Below are positions 7,304 through 13,820 of a stretch of DNA of 19,558 nucleotides, piece after piece. The translations under genes and the position numbers were made by a program. Positions within the stretch are counted from its first letter, which is position 1; each line of letters starts with the position of its first letter. Origin of the DNA: Candidatus Bathyarchaeota archaeon RBG_13_52_12 (lineage in GTDB: Archaea; Thermoproteota; Bathyarchaeia; TCS64); NCBI GenBank assembly GCA_001774245.1, contig MEZF01000027.1, forward strand, positions 8,675-28,232. Direction: 5' to 3'. Below the pieces are notes generated by a model. The model searched no databases, was not told the origin of the DNA, and saw only the letters and a program-made list of their open reading frames with translations.

Positions 7304-8947
7304 ATGGTCGACATCGAGAAGATTGAACGATTTATAACCTCTGAGCTAGTGTGCCGAAAGCACCCAGGTTCATCGGTATCAATAATCAAAGACAAGGAAG
7401 TCGTGTGGTCTAAGGGATTCGGCTACTCAGACATAAGGGACGGGAAGCAAGCCACGTCCGATACCATATATGGCTGCGCCTCCGTCACCAAACCCATAGT
7501 AACAGTCGGACTCCTTCAAATCATGGAGCGCGGTAAGTTCAACCTCGATGACGACGTAAACACCCACCTCGACGTAAAGATTAAAGACATAAAGGGCGAT
7601 GAACCCAAAATTCGGGACCTACTCACCCACTACACAGGTATGCCCACCCGCGTCCCACCCCTCCACCTCCTAGGAGAGCCCCCCACAGACACAAGAGAGT
7701 ATATCACAGAGGGAGCCCGAATGGTCCGACGCCGAGGTGAAGCATGGGCCTACTGTAACACCTCCTTCACCATCGTCGGCCAACTCATGCACCAATTCAC
7801 AGGAATAGCCTATGACGAATACTTGAGAAAACAGGTCCTTAAGCCCTTGGAGATGACCTCAAGCGACTTCGCACTCACTCCAGCTGTAACCGCGAGACTC
7901 GCTCAGGGCTATAAACGTGCTGGGGGGCCAGACAAGCCCCTCATCCCCAACCCCCCTTACTTCCTCGGAATGAAGCCTGCGGACCCGGCAGGGAGCCTGT
8001 ACTCGACGGTGCTCGATCTCGCGAAGTTCGTCATCATGAACCTGAACTATGGCGTTTACAAGGGAAAACGCCTACTTAAAGAAGAGACAGTGAAGGAGAT
8101 GCATAGGCTGCAAGCACCGACAGGAAAATCAAACAGCGGCATGGGGCTTACCTGGTTCAGAACAATCCATGACAACCGCGTCCTGCTCTATCACACAGGC
8201 GGCCTTCCCGACTACACAAACAACGTCTGCTTCTACCCAGATGAAGGACTAGGTGTCTGTTGGCTGAGCAACCTACAGGACGGCTCAGGGTGGAGACCAC
8301 CAGCGTCGACCATCCTCAGGATAGTCGTATGCGGAGAGGCCAGAACCCAGTTGAAGTCCCAATCTCCACCAGCTAACTGGGATAAGATCGTTGGTGTCTA
8401 CGGCGACGAGATCACAAGCTCGATGATCAGGGTCGTCAACGGTCAACTAACACTCGACGACGCCCTCGCACTCGAGAAAATAGACGAGGAAAGGTATCGG
8501 GTTCATGGCTCTAAATATGACGGCGAGGAGCTCACATTAGAGTACGGCGACGACAGCTACGTCAAGCAATTGGACCTCAGAACTACCTACTACAGAAGGT
8601 ACCAACCCGAGACACCAGGGATAGATCTCGGAGCTGACCTCATGGGGACCTGGGTCGGTGAATACAATGACCCCCATGGTTTCCACCTCATCGAGTTAAG
8701 GATCCACAGTCGGGACCGCGCCACCGTTAATGGCCCCCCCGGCGAATACATTTTTTTAAGTGGCTTCCGAGCAGAGCTAGGGCAAGTGAACGGACAAGGC
8801 ACATTTAGAATACCCCATGAGTACGCTAGGTGGGGAACAAGCGATTACATAGATGTAAAGTTCGACTTGAAGGCGATAGATAAGAAGCTGCTTGGGCTAT
8901 TAATTAGCCCAGATGGGGTCAAAAAGATCGAGCTCACTAAGAAGTAA
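7304..8947 (+). CDS. Serine hydrolase of the class C beta-lactamase / penicillin-binding-protein fold with C-terminal beta domains
   Basis: A 547-residue protein. The N-terminal ~340 residues hold the catalytic elements: S-x-x-K in ASVTKP (Ser60, Lys63), Y-x-N in WAYCNTS (Tyr150, Asn152), and HTGG (297-300) in place of KTG. The last 200 residues appear to be two small beta-barrel units (about 355-430 and 443-545), as in relatives that carry DUF3471-like tails. No signal peptide or membrane segment is seen, so it is probably cytosolic. Archaea lack murein; relatives include esterases and D-amino-acid peptidases, and the substrate is unknown. The gene has no Shine-Dalgarno and ends 6 bases from the facing sulfoquinovose synthase gene. 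Confidence 0.87.
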   Translation: MVDIEKIERFITSELVCRKHPGSSVSIIKDKEVVWSKGFGYSDIRDGKQATSDTIYGCASVTKPIVTVGLLQIMERGKFNLDDDVNTHLDVKIKDIKGDEPKIRDLLTHYTGMPTRVPPLHLLGEPPTDTREYITEGARMVRRRGEAWAYCNTSFTIVGQLMHQFTGIAYDEYLRKQVLKPLEMTSSDFALTPAVTARLAQGYKRAGGPDKPLIPNPPYFLGMKPADPAGSLYSTVLDLAKFVIMNLNYGVYKGKRLLKEETVKEMHRLQAPTGKSNSGMGLTWFRTIHDNRVLLYHTGGLPDYTNNVCFYPDEGLGVCWLSNLQDGSGWRPPASTILRIVVCGEARTQLKSQSPPANWDKIVGVYGDEITSSMIRVVNGQLTLDDALALEKIDEERYRVHGSKYDGEELTLEYGDDSYVKQLDLRTTYYRRYQPETPGIDLGADLMGTWVGEYNDPHGFHLIELRIHSRDRATVNGPPGEYIFLSGFRAELGQVNGQGTFRIPHEYARWGTSDYIDVKFDLKAIDKKLLGLLISPDGVKKIELTKK

Positions 8948-8953
8948 ATTGGG

Positions 8954-10117
8954 CTAACCTCTCCACTTTACGCTTGGCATAATCACGCCCTTCTTCTCCT
9001 CAATCCTATCCCGATACTGGATGAGCTTTGGGATGGTCCGCCTTAACTCCGCGTCGAGGCTGTGCACTGGCTTGAAGCCAAGGGAGGGGAGCCTCTCATG
9101 ATCGGGGTTATAGTAGTGCTCTTCCTTCTCCACTCGGGGGTTTTCAATGCTCCAGATCTTCGCATCTAAGCCAAATTCCTCTCCGACTGAGACGACGTGT
9201 TTAGCCAACTCATTAACCGAGTAAGTCTCATCGAACTGGTTAAAGACCCGGTATTCACCATCTGCTGGAGGGTTCTCGGCTGTGATGGTCATACACTCGA
9301 TACTATCGCGGAGTGCTATGAAGCCCCTCGTCTGACCTCCCTTCCCATACGGAGTAAGTTCGTGGCCGATCACTGCTTGCGCACAGAACCTGTTCAGAGC
9401 AGTCCCCCACACCTCGTCGAAGTCGAACCGAGTAAGCAGATCATCGTTTACCATCTCATCGGTCATTAAGCCATGCACGACACCCTGCATTATATCGGTA
9501 CTCGCCAACCCCCAGATCTTGCAGGCGAAAATAATGTTGAAGGTGTCATGCACCTTACTTAAGTGGTACCAGCTACCGGGTTGGCGCGGAAACGGTAACT
9601 TGTCCTTCCTACCCCTATACTCGATTTCGAAGAAACCCTCCGGGATGTCGACGTTGGGGGTACCATACTCTCCCATCGTGCCGAGCTTAAGCAAGTGGCA
9701 CTTCTGGGCATGCTTCCTCATAGCGAACAGTATATTGTTCGTACCAACGATGTTGTTAGTCTGGGTGTAGTTACAGTGATCAACGTCGATCATACTGTAT
9801 GGTGCAGAGGGGATCTCACCCAGATGGACTATGCAGTCGGGTCTTTCTTTAGCTATGACGTCTTCTGTAAAACCCGTTTTTATTAGGTCACCCTGGTAAA
9901 ATCGGATCTTATTACCAGATGACTTTTCGTATGCTTTTAGCCTCATCTTCATGGGTTTAATCGGTGTGGCTGAATGGCCACCAATCTCCTCCACGTTTCT
10001 TCGTCTGCTAAAATTATCCACGCCAGAAACTTCGTGTCCCCTACTGAATAGGTGCATGGCGAGGGGCCAACCTAGGTATCCATCAATGCCCATTATTGTT
10101 ATTTTCAAAACTGACAT
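8954..10117 (-). CDS. agl3: UDP-sulfoquinovose synthase (SQD1/SqdB/Agl3 type)
   Basis: A 387-residue extended short-chain dehydrogenase that converts UDP-glucose plus sulfite to UDP-sulfoquinovose. The NAD-binding start is GIDGYLGWPLAMHL (10-23), very close to the GDGYCGW motif of plant SQD1, followed by the VDNFSRRR stretch (33-40). Diagnostic segments are SAPYSMID (104-111), KLGTMGEYGTPN (144-155, with Thr147 and Glu150) and YHLSKVHD (184-191, the Y-x3-K pair). Together these separate SQD1 proteins from other sugar epimerases. In Sulfolobus, Agl3 supplies sulfoquinovose to the S-layer N-glycan, the likely role here as well. Start ATG follows GCGGGGCG, a usable Shine-Dalgarno. Confidence 0.92.
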   Translation of the reverse strand: MSVLKITIMGIDGYLGWPLAMHLFSRGHEVSGVDNFSRRRNVEEIGGHSATPIKPMKMRLKAYEKSSGNKIRFYQGDLIKTGFTEDVIAKERPDCIVHLGEIPSAPYSMIDVDHCNYTQTNNIVGTNNILFAMRKHAQKCHLLKLGTMGEYGTPNVDIPEGFFEIEYRGRKDKLPFPRQPGSWYHLSKVHDTFNIIFACKIWGLASTDIMQGVVHGLMTDEMVNDDLLTRFDFDEVWGTALNRFCAQAVIGHELTPYGKGGQTRGFIALRDSIECMTITAENPPADGEYRVFNQFDETYSVNELAKHVVSVGEEFGLDAKIWSIENPRVEKEEHYYNPDHERLPSLGFKPVHSLDAELRRTIPKLIQYRDRIEEKKGVIMPSVKWRG

Positions 10118-10140
10118 CGCCCCGCTTTCAATATTGATCT

Positions 10141-10160
10141 CTATATAGCCATTTTAAAGA
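10141..10160 (-). promoter_or_regulatory. TATA region for the sulfoquinovose synthase gene
   Basis: Two candidates read leftward: the complement of ATTTTAAAGA at 10151-10160, about 38 bases before the ATG and giving a leader of about 13 bases that contains GGGG, and the palindromic CTATATAG at 10141-10148 about 27 bases before the ATG. The first agrees better with the visible Shine-Dalgarno. Confidence 0.5.
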
Positions 10161-10171
10161 TACGTATTAGT

Positions 10172-10195
10172 TAATCAAAAATGCTTTAAAAATGA
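10172..10195 (-). terminator. T-tract terminator after the RAM gene
   Basis: In the leftward transcript two runs of five T (complement of 10188-10192 and 10177-10181) follow the stop of the small RAM gene by about 30 bases. Clustered U-tracts are the normal archaeal termination signal, and this placement would separate the gene from the sulfoquinovose synthase promoter. Confidence 0.4.
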
Positions 10196-10222
10196 TGATC
10201 AAATGTTCTTGAGTAAATGCTC

Positions 10223-10447
10223 TCAGTCTATAACCATCATGGTGAGTGTAGACCTCACATTTTTCATTCGACGGATCTTGTTAGTTATTGCATCCTTGAG
10301 TTGTTCCATATTGCTGGCTTCAAGCCGAACAACGTAGTCATAAACTCCATAAACGCCATAGAACTCCTTAACCTCGGCTATGCTTTTTAGCTCTTGCGTG
10401 AGATCCGAACCCATCTCAGCGTTTATCAACACGAAAGCTGTGTTCAA
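10223..10447 (-). CDS. Stand-alone Lrp/AsnC ligand-binding (RAM) domain protein
   Basis: A 74-residue protein consisting only of the effector-binding RAM domain of Lrp/AsnC regulators, with no DNA-binding half. Typical features are the first strand AFVLINAE, the helix before it meets the loop EVKEFYGVYGVYDYVVRLEA (30-49), and a final strand STLTMMVID. Such stand-alone RAM proteins form ring-like oligomers that bind amino acids or modulate full-length Lrp proteins. The start is TTG at 10447-10445: a TGA stop is the codon immediately upstream in frame, and GAGGGG (10454-10459) lies 6 bases before it, so the start is well fixed. It is probably a single-gene unit with a TATA-like TAAGTTAAAG at 10481-10490. 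Confidence 0.88.
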   Translation of the reverse strand: MNTAFVLINAEMGSDLTQELKSIAEVKEFYGVYGVYDYVVRLEASNMEQLKDAITNKIRRMKNVRSTLTMMVID

Positions 10448-10453
10448 TCAGGT

Positions 10454-10490
10454 CCCCTCTGATTAATATGTTCTAATCTCCTTTAACTTA
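10454..10490 (-). promoter_or_regulatory. Promoter and ribosome-binding site of the RAM gene
   Basis: The complement of CTTTAACTTA (10481-10490) is a TATA-like element that predicts a start near 10460. The ribosome-binding site GAGGGG (10454-10459) lies 6 bases before the TTG start, giving a very short leader. Confidence 0.45.
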
Positions 10491-10692
10491 TTCTAGTCGT
10501 GCACGCAACAAACAACATTTCTTCGTTTCCGATGAGGTCAACACTAGTTTTCAGGCCTCCATGTTATCGAGTCGCGTTCAGTGAGATAACTCTAAACATT
10601 TGGCAGGGGCCCATTCTCTAATGAGATAAATATGGAATAAGACTCAACAAAGGTAATAATACTTCCTCAATTTAGATTAGTAATGATAACTG

Positions 10693-11844
10693 TTGTCCAA
10701 GCTTGCGATCGATGGGGGTCGTCCCGTATCTGATAAAAAGATCCCGTTGGTGAAACCTACCTTCAGCCGGAAGGACACAGACGATATTACGAAAATTCTG
10801 AAATCCGCCTATGTCCGTATGGGCCCCTATACAAAGGAGTTCGAGGAAAAGTTCGCTGCCAAGGTAGGGGCAAAGTACGCCTACGCTGTCTCTAACGGCA
10901 CTGCTGCGCTCCACTGCGCTTATCTCTCTACTCTAAAACCCGGCGATGAGGTCATCGCCCCCGCTTTCACCTTCATCGCAACAATAAGCACCGTCCTTTA
11001 CAGCAATGCTAGACCAATCTTAGTCGACGTTGATCCCGACACATTCCTCCTCGATCCCGAGAAGGTCAAGGAAAAGATAACAAAAAAAACTCGCGCAATC
11101 GCCCCAGTGCACCTATTTGGTAACAGCTGCGACATGAAGGCATTAACCGAGATCGCTGAGGATCACGATCTTCTAATCATCAACGATTGCGCACAGGCCC
11201 ACGGGACAGAGTACGATAATAAAGACCTCGGAGCATGGCCAAATATTAGCTGTTATAGTTTCTACCCCACTAAGACCATGACAACGGGCGAGGGCGGGAT
11301 AGTTACTACAGATGACGCAGAGCTCAACCGTCTAGGCTCACTAATTCGTAGCCATGGCGATGATGGACGATATCACCACATTATCTTTGGTCTTAACTAC
11401 CGAATCACAGACATCATGTCAGCGATAGGCTTAAACCAACTCTCTCAACTTGACCAATTCCTCAAGAAACGCCGACACAACGCGGATGTGCTCTTAAATG
11501 GTTTGAAGAAGATAGATGGGGTAACCCCTCAAAAAATTACTGACAAAACGAATCCAAGCTACAGCTACTTCAGCGTGACTCTAGATCCAGATATTATTCA
11601 TTGCAGCCGCGACGACTTTATGAAAGCCATGATTGCAGAGAACATCGACTGTGGAGTCCATTACCCCGCGTCCCTCACAAAGCAGCCTATAGTTGAACAA
11701 CTCCTTAAACCGAAACCATGTCCCGTCTCAGAGGATCTTTCAAGAACCATAATGAGTCTGCCAATGCATCCATACCTTACTGGAGATGATTTGATGAAAG
11801 TTGTTGAGGGTGTGGAAAAAGTGGCATCATTTTATACTAAATAA
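10693..11844 (+). CDS. DegT/DnrJ/EryC1-family PLP aminotransferase, probably WbpE-type
   Basis: A 383-residue sugar aminotransferase. In the WbpE role it transfers an amino group from glutamate to the C3 keto group of UDP-2-acetamido-3-keto-glucuronate. Family marks are SNGTAALHCAY (67-77), IINDCAQAHG (162-171, Asp165 pairing with the PLP ring nitrogen), the Schiff-base lysine in FYPTKTMTTGEGG (Lys194), and RSHG...GLNYRITDIMSAIGLNQL downstream. The TTG at 10693 begins a textbook N-terminus (MSKLAIDGGRPV); the frame is closed by TAA two codons upstream, leaving only CTG 10690 as an alternative. No clear Shine-Dalgarno is seen. A TATA-like AAATATGG near 10627-10634 is possible. The 3-keto substrate is inferred from the neighbouring enzymes. 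Confidence 0.88.
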   Translation: MSKLAIDGGRPVSDKKIPLVKPTFSRKDTDDITKILKSAYVRMGPYTKEFEEKFAAKVGAKYAYAVSNGTAALHCAYLSTLKPGDEVIAPAFTFIATISTVLYSNARPILVDVDPDTFLLDPEKVKEKITKKTRAIAPVHLFGNSCDMKALTEIAEDHDLLIINDCAQAHGTEYDNKDLGAWPNISCYSFYPTKTMTTGEGGIVTTDDAELNRLGSLIRSHGDDGRYHHIIFGLNYRITDIMSAIGLNQLSQLDQFLKKRRHNADVLLNGLKKIDGVTPQKITDKTNPSYSYFSVTLDPDIIHCSRDDFMKAMIAENIDCGVHYPASLTKQPIVEQLLKPKPCPVSEDLSRTIMSLPMHPYLTGDDLMKVVEGVEKVASFYTK

Positions 11845-11863
11845 TTAATAAAAATTTTAAAAC

Positions 11864-11890
11864 AAATTTCAAGCAAGCGACTTGAATATT
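11864..11890. terminator. Hairpin between convergent aminotransferase and acetyltransferase genes
   Basis: TTCAAG (11868-11873) and CTTGAA (11881-11886) pair perfectly around a 7-base loop. After one mismatch, three more A-T pairs extend the stem. An A/T-rich run at 11840-11862 precedes it. It lies in the 44-base gap between two facing genes and could mark the end of both transcripts. Confidence 0.45.
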
Positions 11891-12374
11891 ATCCACCCTC
11901 TTCCCATGCTTTCTTTTTCTTGAGATACTCGAGTAGTGTCATCCTAGGTTTAGCAGGATTACCGAAGACGACTGTTTCTGGCGGCACATCCTTTGTGACC
12001 ACAGAGCCAAAACCAACCACGGCTTTCTTACCGACGGTAACCCCTGCCTTCAACATCGAACCAGCGCAGACAATCGCCCCGTTTTCAACATTCACCCCAA
12101 CCATCTTGGGTGACATAGGGTACGGGTCGTTTGTGAAAATCACACCAGGGCCGATGAAAACATCGTCGCCTATCACTGTGAGAGGCGGTATGTAGGCGCT
12201 GCCCTCGATCTTGCATCTTCTACCGATCTTGACTCCGTAGTCAATGTGAACGAGTGAGCCAATCTTTGTGTCGTCCCCGATCTCAGTGTTGTCCCCAATA
12301 TAGGTGAAGTGCCATAACTTGATGTTCTTGCCGAGTTTCACATTCTTCCCGATATGTTGAACTACTTCGCCCAA
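11889..12374 (-). CDS. Left-handed beta-helix (hexapeptide) acetyltransferase, probably WbpD-type
   Basis: A 161-residue acetyltransferase built from hexapeptide repeats (IGKNVKLGKNIKLW, IGDNTEIGDDTKIG, DYGVKIGRRCKIEG and later turns) and closed by KDVPPETVVFGNPAKP (128-143). The segment DDVFIGPGVIFTNDPYP (69-85) is characteristic of WbpD/WlbB enzymes, which use acetyl-CoA to N-acetylate the 3-amino group of UDP-2-acetamido-3-amino-glucuronate. It faces the aminotransferase that would make that substrate. The start is TTG at 12374-12372: a TGA lies five codons upstream and the next Met is too far inside the repeats. A weak GAGTGAG lies about 9 bases upstream and a TATA-like TATAAC (complement of 12417-12422) about 46 bases upstream. 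Confidence 0.88.
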   Translation of the reverse strand: MGEVVQHIGKNVKLGKNIKLWHFTYIGDNTEIGDDTKIGSLVHIDYGVKIGRRCKIEGSAYIPPLTVIGDDVFIGPGVIFTNDPYPMSPKMVGVNVENGAIVCAGSMLKAGVTVGKKAVVGFGSVVTKDVPPETVVFGNPAKPRMTLLEYLKKKKAWEEGG

Positions 12375-12516
12375 TTGTATCTCTCACTCTTTGATACTCC
12401 CAACTCTGTAATAACAGTTATAGCTAATTCACGTGTGCTCAGAAAGTCACTTGGTTGTTAAAGCTGGATGCAGTCGAACCTCCTTATTAAGAAATCGTGG
12501 AGAAAGAAGGCCAGTA

Positions 12517-13608
12517 TTAGCCGAGGGTCTTGATAGCCTCGTAGAGACTCTCCTTGATGTTTTTGAGGGCCTCGTCTTTGGAAATCTGGAGGGCGTCGAG
12601 CGTGTTGTACTCGAGACTGGCGAGCTCCCTGAGCTCCTTTAGTTCCTCCTTCGTGATTATGTTCCCAATGTTCTCGAGGTATTGGATCTTGTTCTTTTTA
12701 TCCGCCGCCATCAAATCGAAGTTATCGATGTCCCATCTGTAAGCGGGCGCTTTAGCGGCGTACTCGATCTCCGAGACCTCTCCTATAGACTTTCTAATCT
12801 CTATCAACTCCATTGCCTCGGAGGCACTGGAGTAGTTGTCTTCCATCTCCTCTATTTCTCCGGAGAGCTTTTGGATGATCTCGTCGTGTCGGCTGAACAA
12901 AATCTTGCCCTGCTTAAAGTAATCGTCGAAGAGCTTTGTGAAGGTCTCTTCCTTAACCACTCCGTCCCTGTATAGCTTGATGAGTTTGAGTTTGAGCGAG
13001 ATGTTTTTCATCAGGTTTTCCATTAGGTCCTTGGTCAGTGGGTCTGGGACGTAGCCCTTGTTTTGTACATCTTCTTGGTATTCTTCGACCAGTTCGACCG
13101 CCTCGACCTTTGAGGCTTCAATACCCGTAGATAAGGGCTCGCTCACAGTTTGCGTGGGTTTTGGCTGCTCGACTAGGGTGGGAGGTAACTCGACTACAGG
13201 TTTAGTCTCTTCCACTGGCTGCGGCTCCTCGGTCTTCACTTCGGTGGTGGGCTTGGGGGTTGTCGCCTCAGGCTCTTTCACCTCAGCTATTATGGTCTCT
13301 TGGGTGGACTCGACCGGCTGAACCTGAGTCTCAATTACGGGTTCAACCATCTTGATTTCTGGCACTGGTTCTGGCTGTGCCTCGATCTTTGGCTCTGACT
13401 TAGTTTCCTCGGGTTCGTCGACGACGATGACTGCATCATCATCTGGCTGCACAATGGGTTTAATCGTCACCTCCAGTTCATCTTTCTCCTCTTTTGGCTG
13501 TTCCTCTTTGTAGAGGGGGAAGCCACAGTTCAGGCAGTAGAGGGTCTTTGGGACATCCTCATTGCATTTGGGGCAGTGAACAACCTCTCCAGAAGCTCCG
13601 CTCGCCAT
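12517..13608 (-). CDS. Zinc-ribbon protein with long acidic Pro/Glu/Thr linker and C-terminal helical domain (unknown function)
   Basis: Not recognised as a known family. From the ATG at 13608 it is 363 residues: a CxxC-x9-CxxC zinc ribbon (Cys12, 15, 25, 28); a disordered linker of about 140 residues (about 34-175) rich in Glu, Pro, Thr and Val; and a charged, mostly helical C-terminal domain (about 186-363). The helical part has the LYRDGVVKEETF...GEVSEIEYAAK pattern of repeated helices, loosely like archaeal CdvA-type coiled-coil proteins, which is speculative. The frame is open to a GTG at 13644, but that codon directly abuts the TATA box. The ATG has GGTGTGAT just before it, so 13608 is preferred. 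It is not part of the transporter operon, having its own promoter. Confidence 0.8.
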   Translation of the reverse strand: MASGASGEVVHCPKCNEDVPKTLYCLNCGFPLYKEEQPKEEKDELEVTIKPIVQPDDDAVIVVDEPEETKSEPKIEAQPEPVPEIKMVEPVIETQVQPVESTQETIIAEVKEPEATTPKPTTEVKTEEPQPVEETKPVVELPPTLVEQPKPTQTVSEPLSTGIEASKVEAVELVEEYQEDVQNKGYVPDPLTKDLMENLMKNISLKLKLIKLYRDGVVKEETFTKLFDDYFKQGKILFSRHDEIIQKLSGEIEEMEDNYSSASEAMELIEIRKSIGEVSEIEYAAKAPAYRWDIDNFDLMAADKKNKIQYLENIGNIITKEELKELRELASLEYNTLDALQISKDEALKNIKESLYEAIKTLG

Positions 13609-13645
13609 AATCACACCATCCAGTCGATAGTAACAATGAATCACG

Positions 13646-13677
13646 TTTTAAAGATTTAATCATTTTCAGCTGAAAAT
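13646..13677 (-). promoter_or_regulatory. TATA box and upstream 16-bp palindrome of the zinc-ribbon gene
   Basis: The complement of TTTTAAAG (13646-13653) is a good TATA box placing the transcript start near 13623, 15 bases before the ATG at 13608. Directly upstream, ATTTTCAGCTGAAAAT (13662-13677) is a perfect 16-bp palindrome, of the size and position expected for a dimeric regulator's site. A further CTGAAA occurs at 13691-13696. Confidence 0.55.
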
Positions 13678-13820
13678 TGGATTGGTTTTGACTGAAAGGG
13701 GTTAAAACATGGGCTAAATGAGGTCAACGGTAAGGAACAGGGTTTTGTTGAGATGCCTCGCTTTGGGGATTGATAAAAGAAACTGTTGTAGAGCTGTCGC
13801 AGTTTATTCCAAGGTGTAAT

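Noticed and set aside
10191..10260. A perfect C-box-like ATGATGA at 10192-10198 suggested a C/D-box guide RNA.
   Set aside because: No CTGA D box follows at suitable spacing, and the segment lies in the terminator region of the RAM gene on the other strand.
10563..10590. GTTATC/GATAAC inverted repeat before the aminotransferase gene as an operator or ncRNA.
   Set aside because: Only six base pairs with a long loop, well within chance for this 245-base gap; nothing else convincing is seen there.
13608..13644. GTG at 13644 as the start of the zinc-ribbon protein.
   Set aside because: It directly abuts the TATA box, so the mRNA would begin downstream of it; the ATG at 13608 has a fitting ribosome-binding site.
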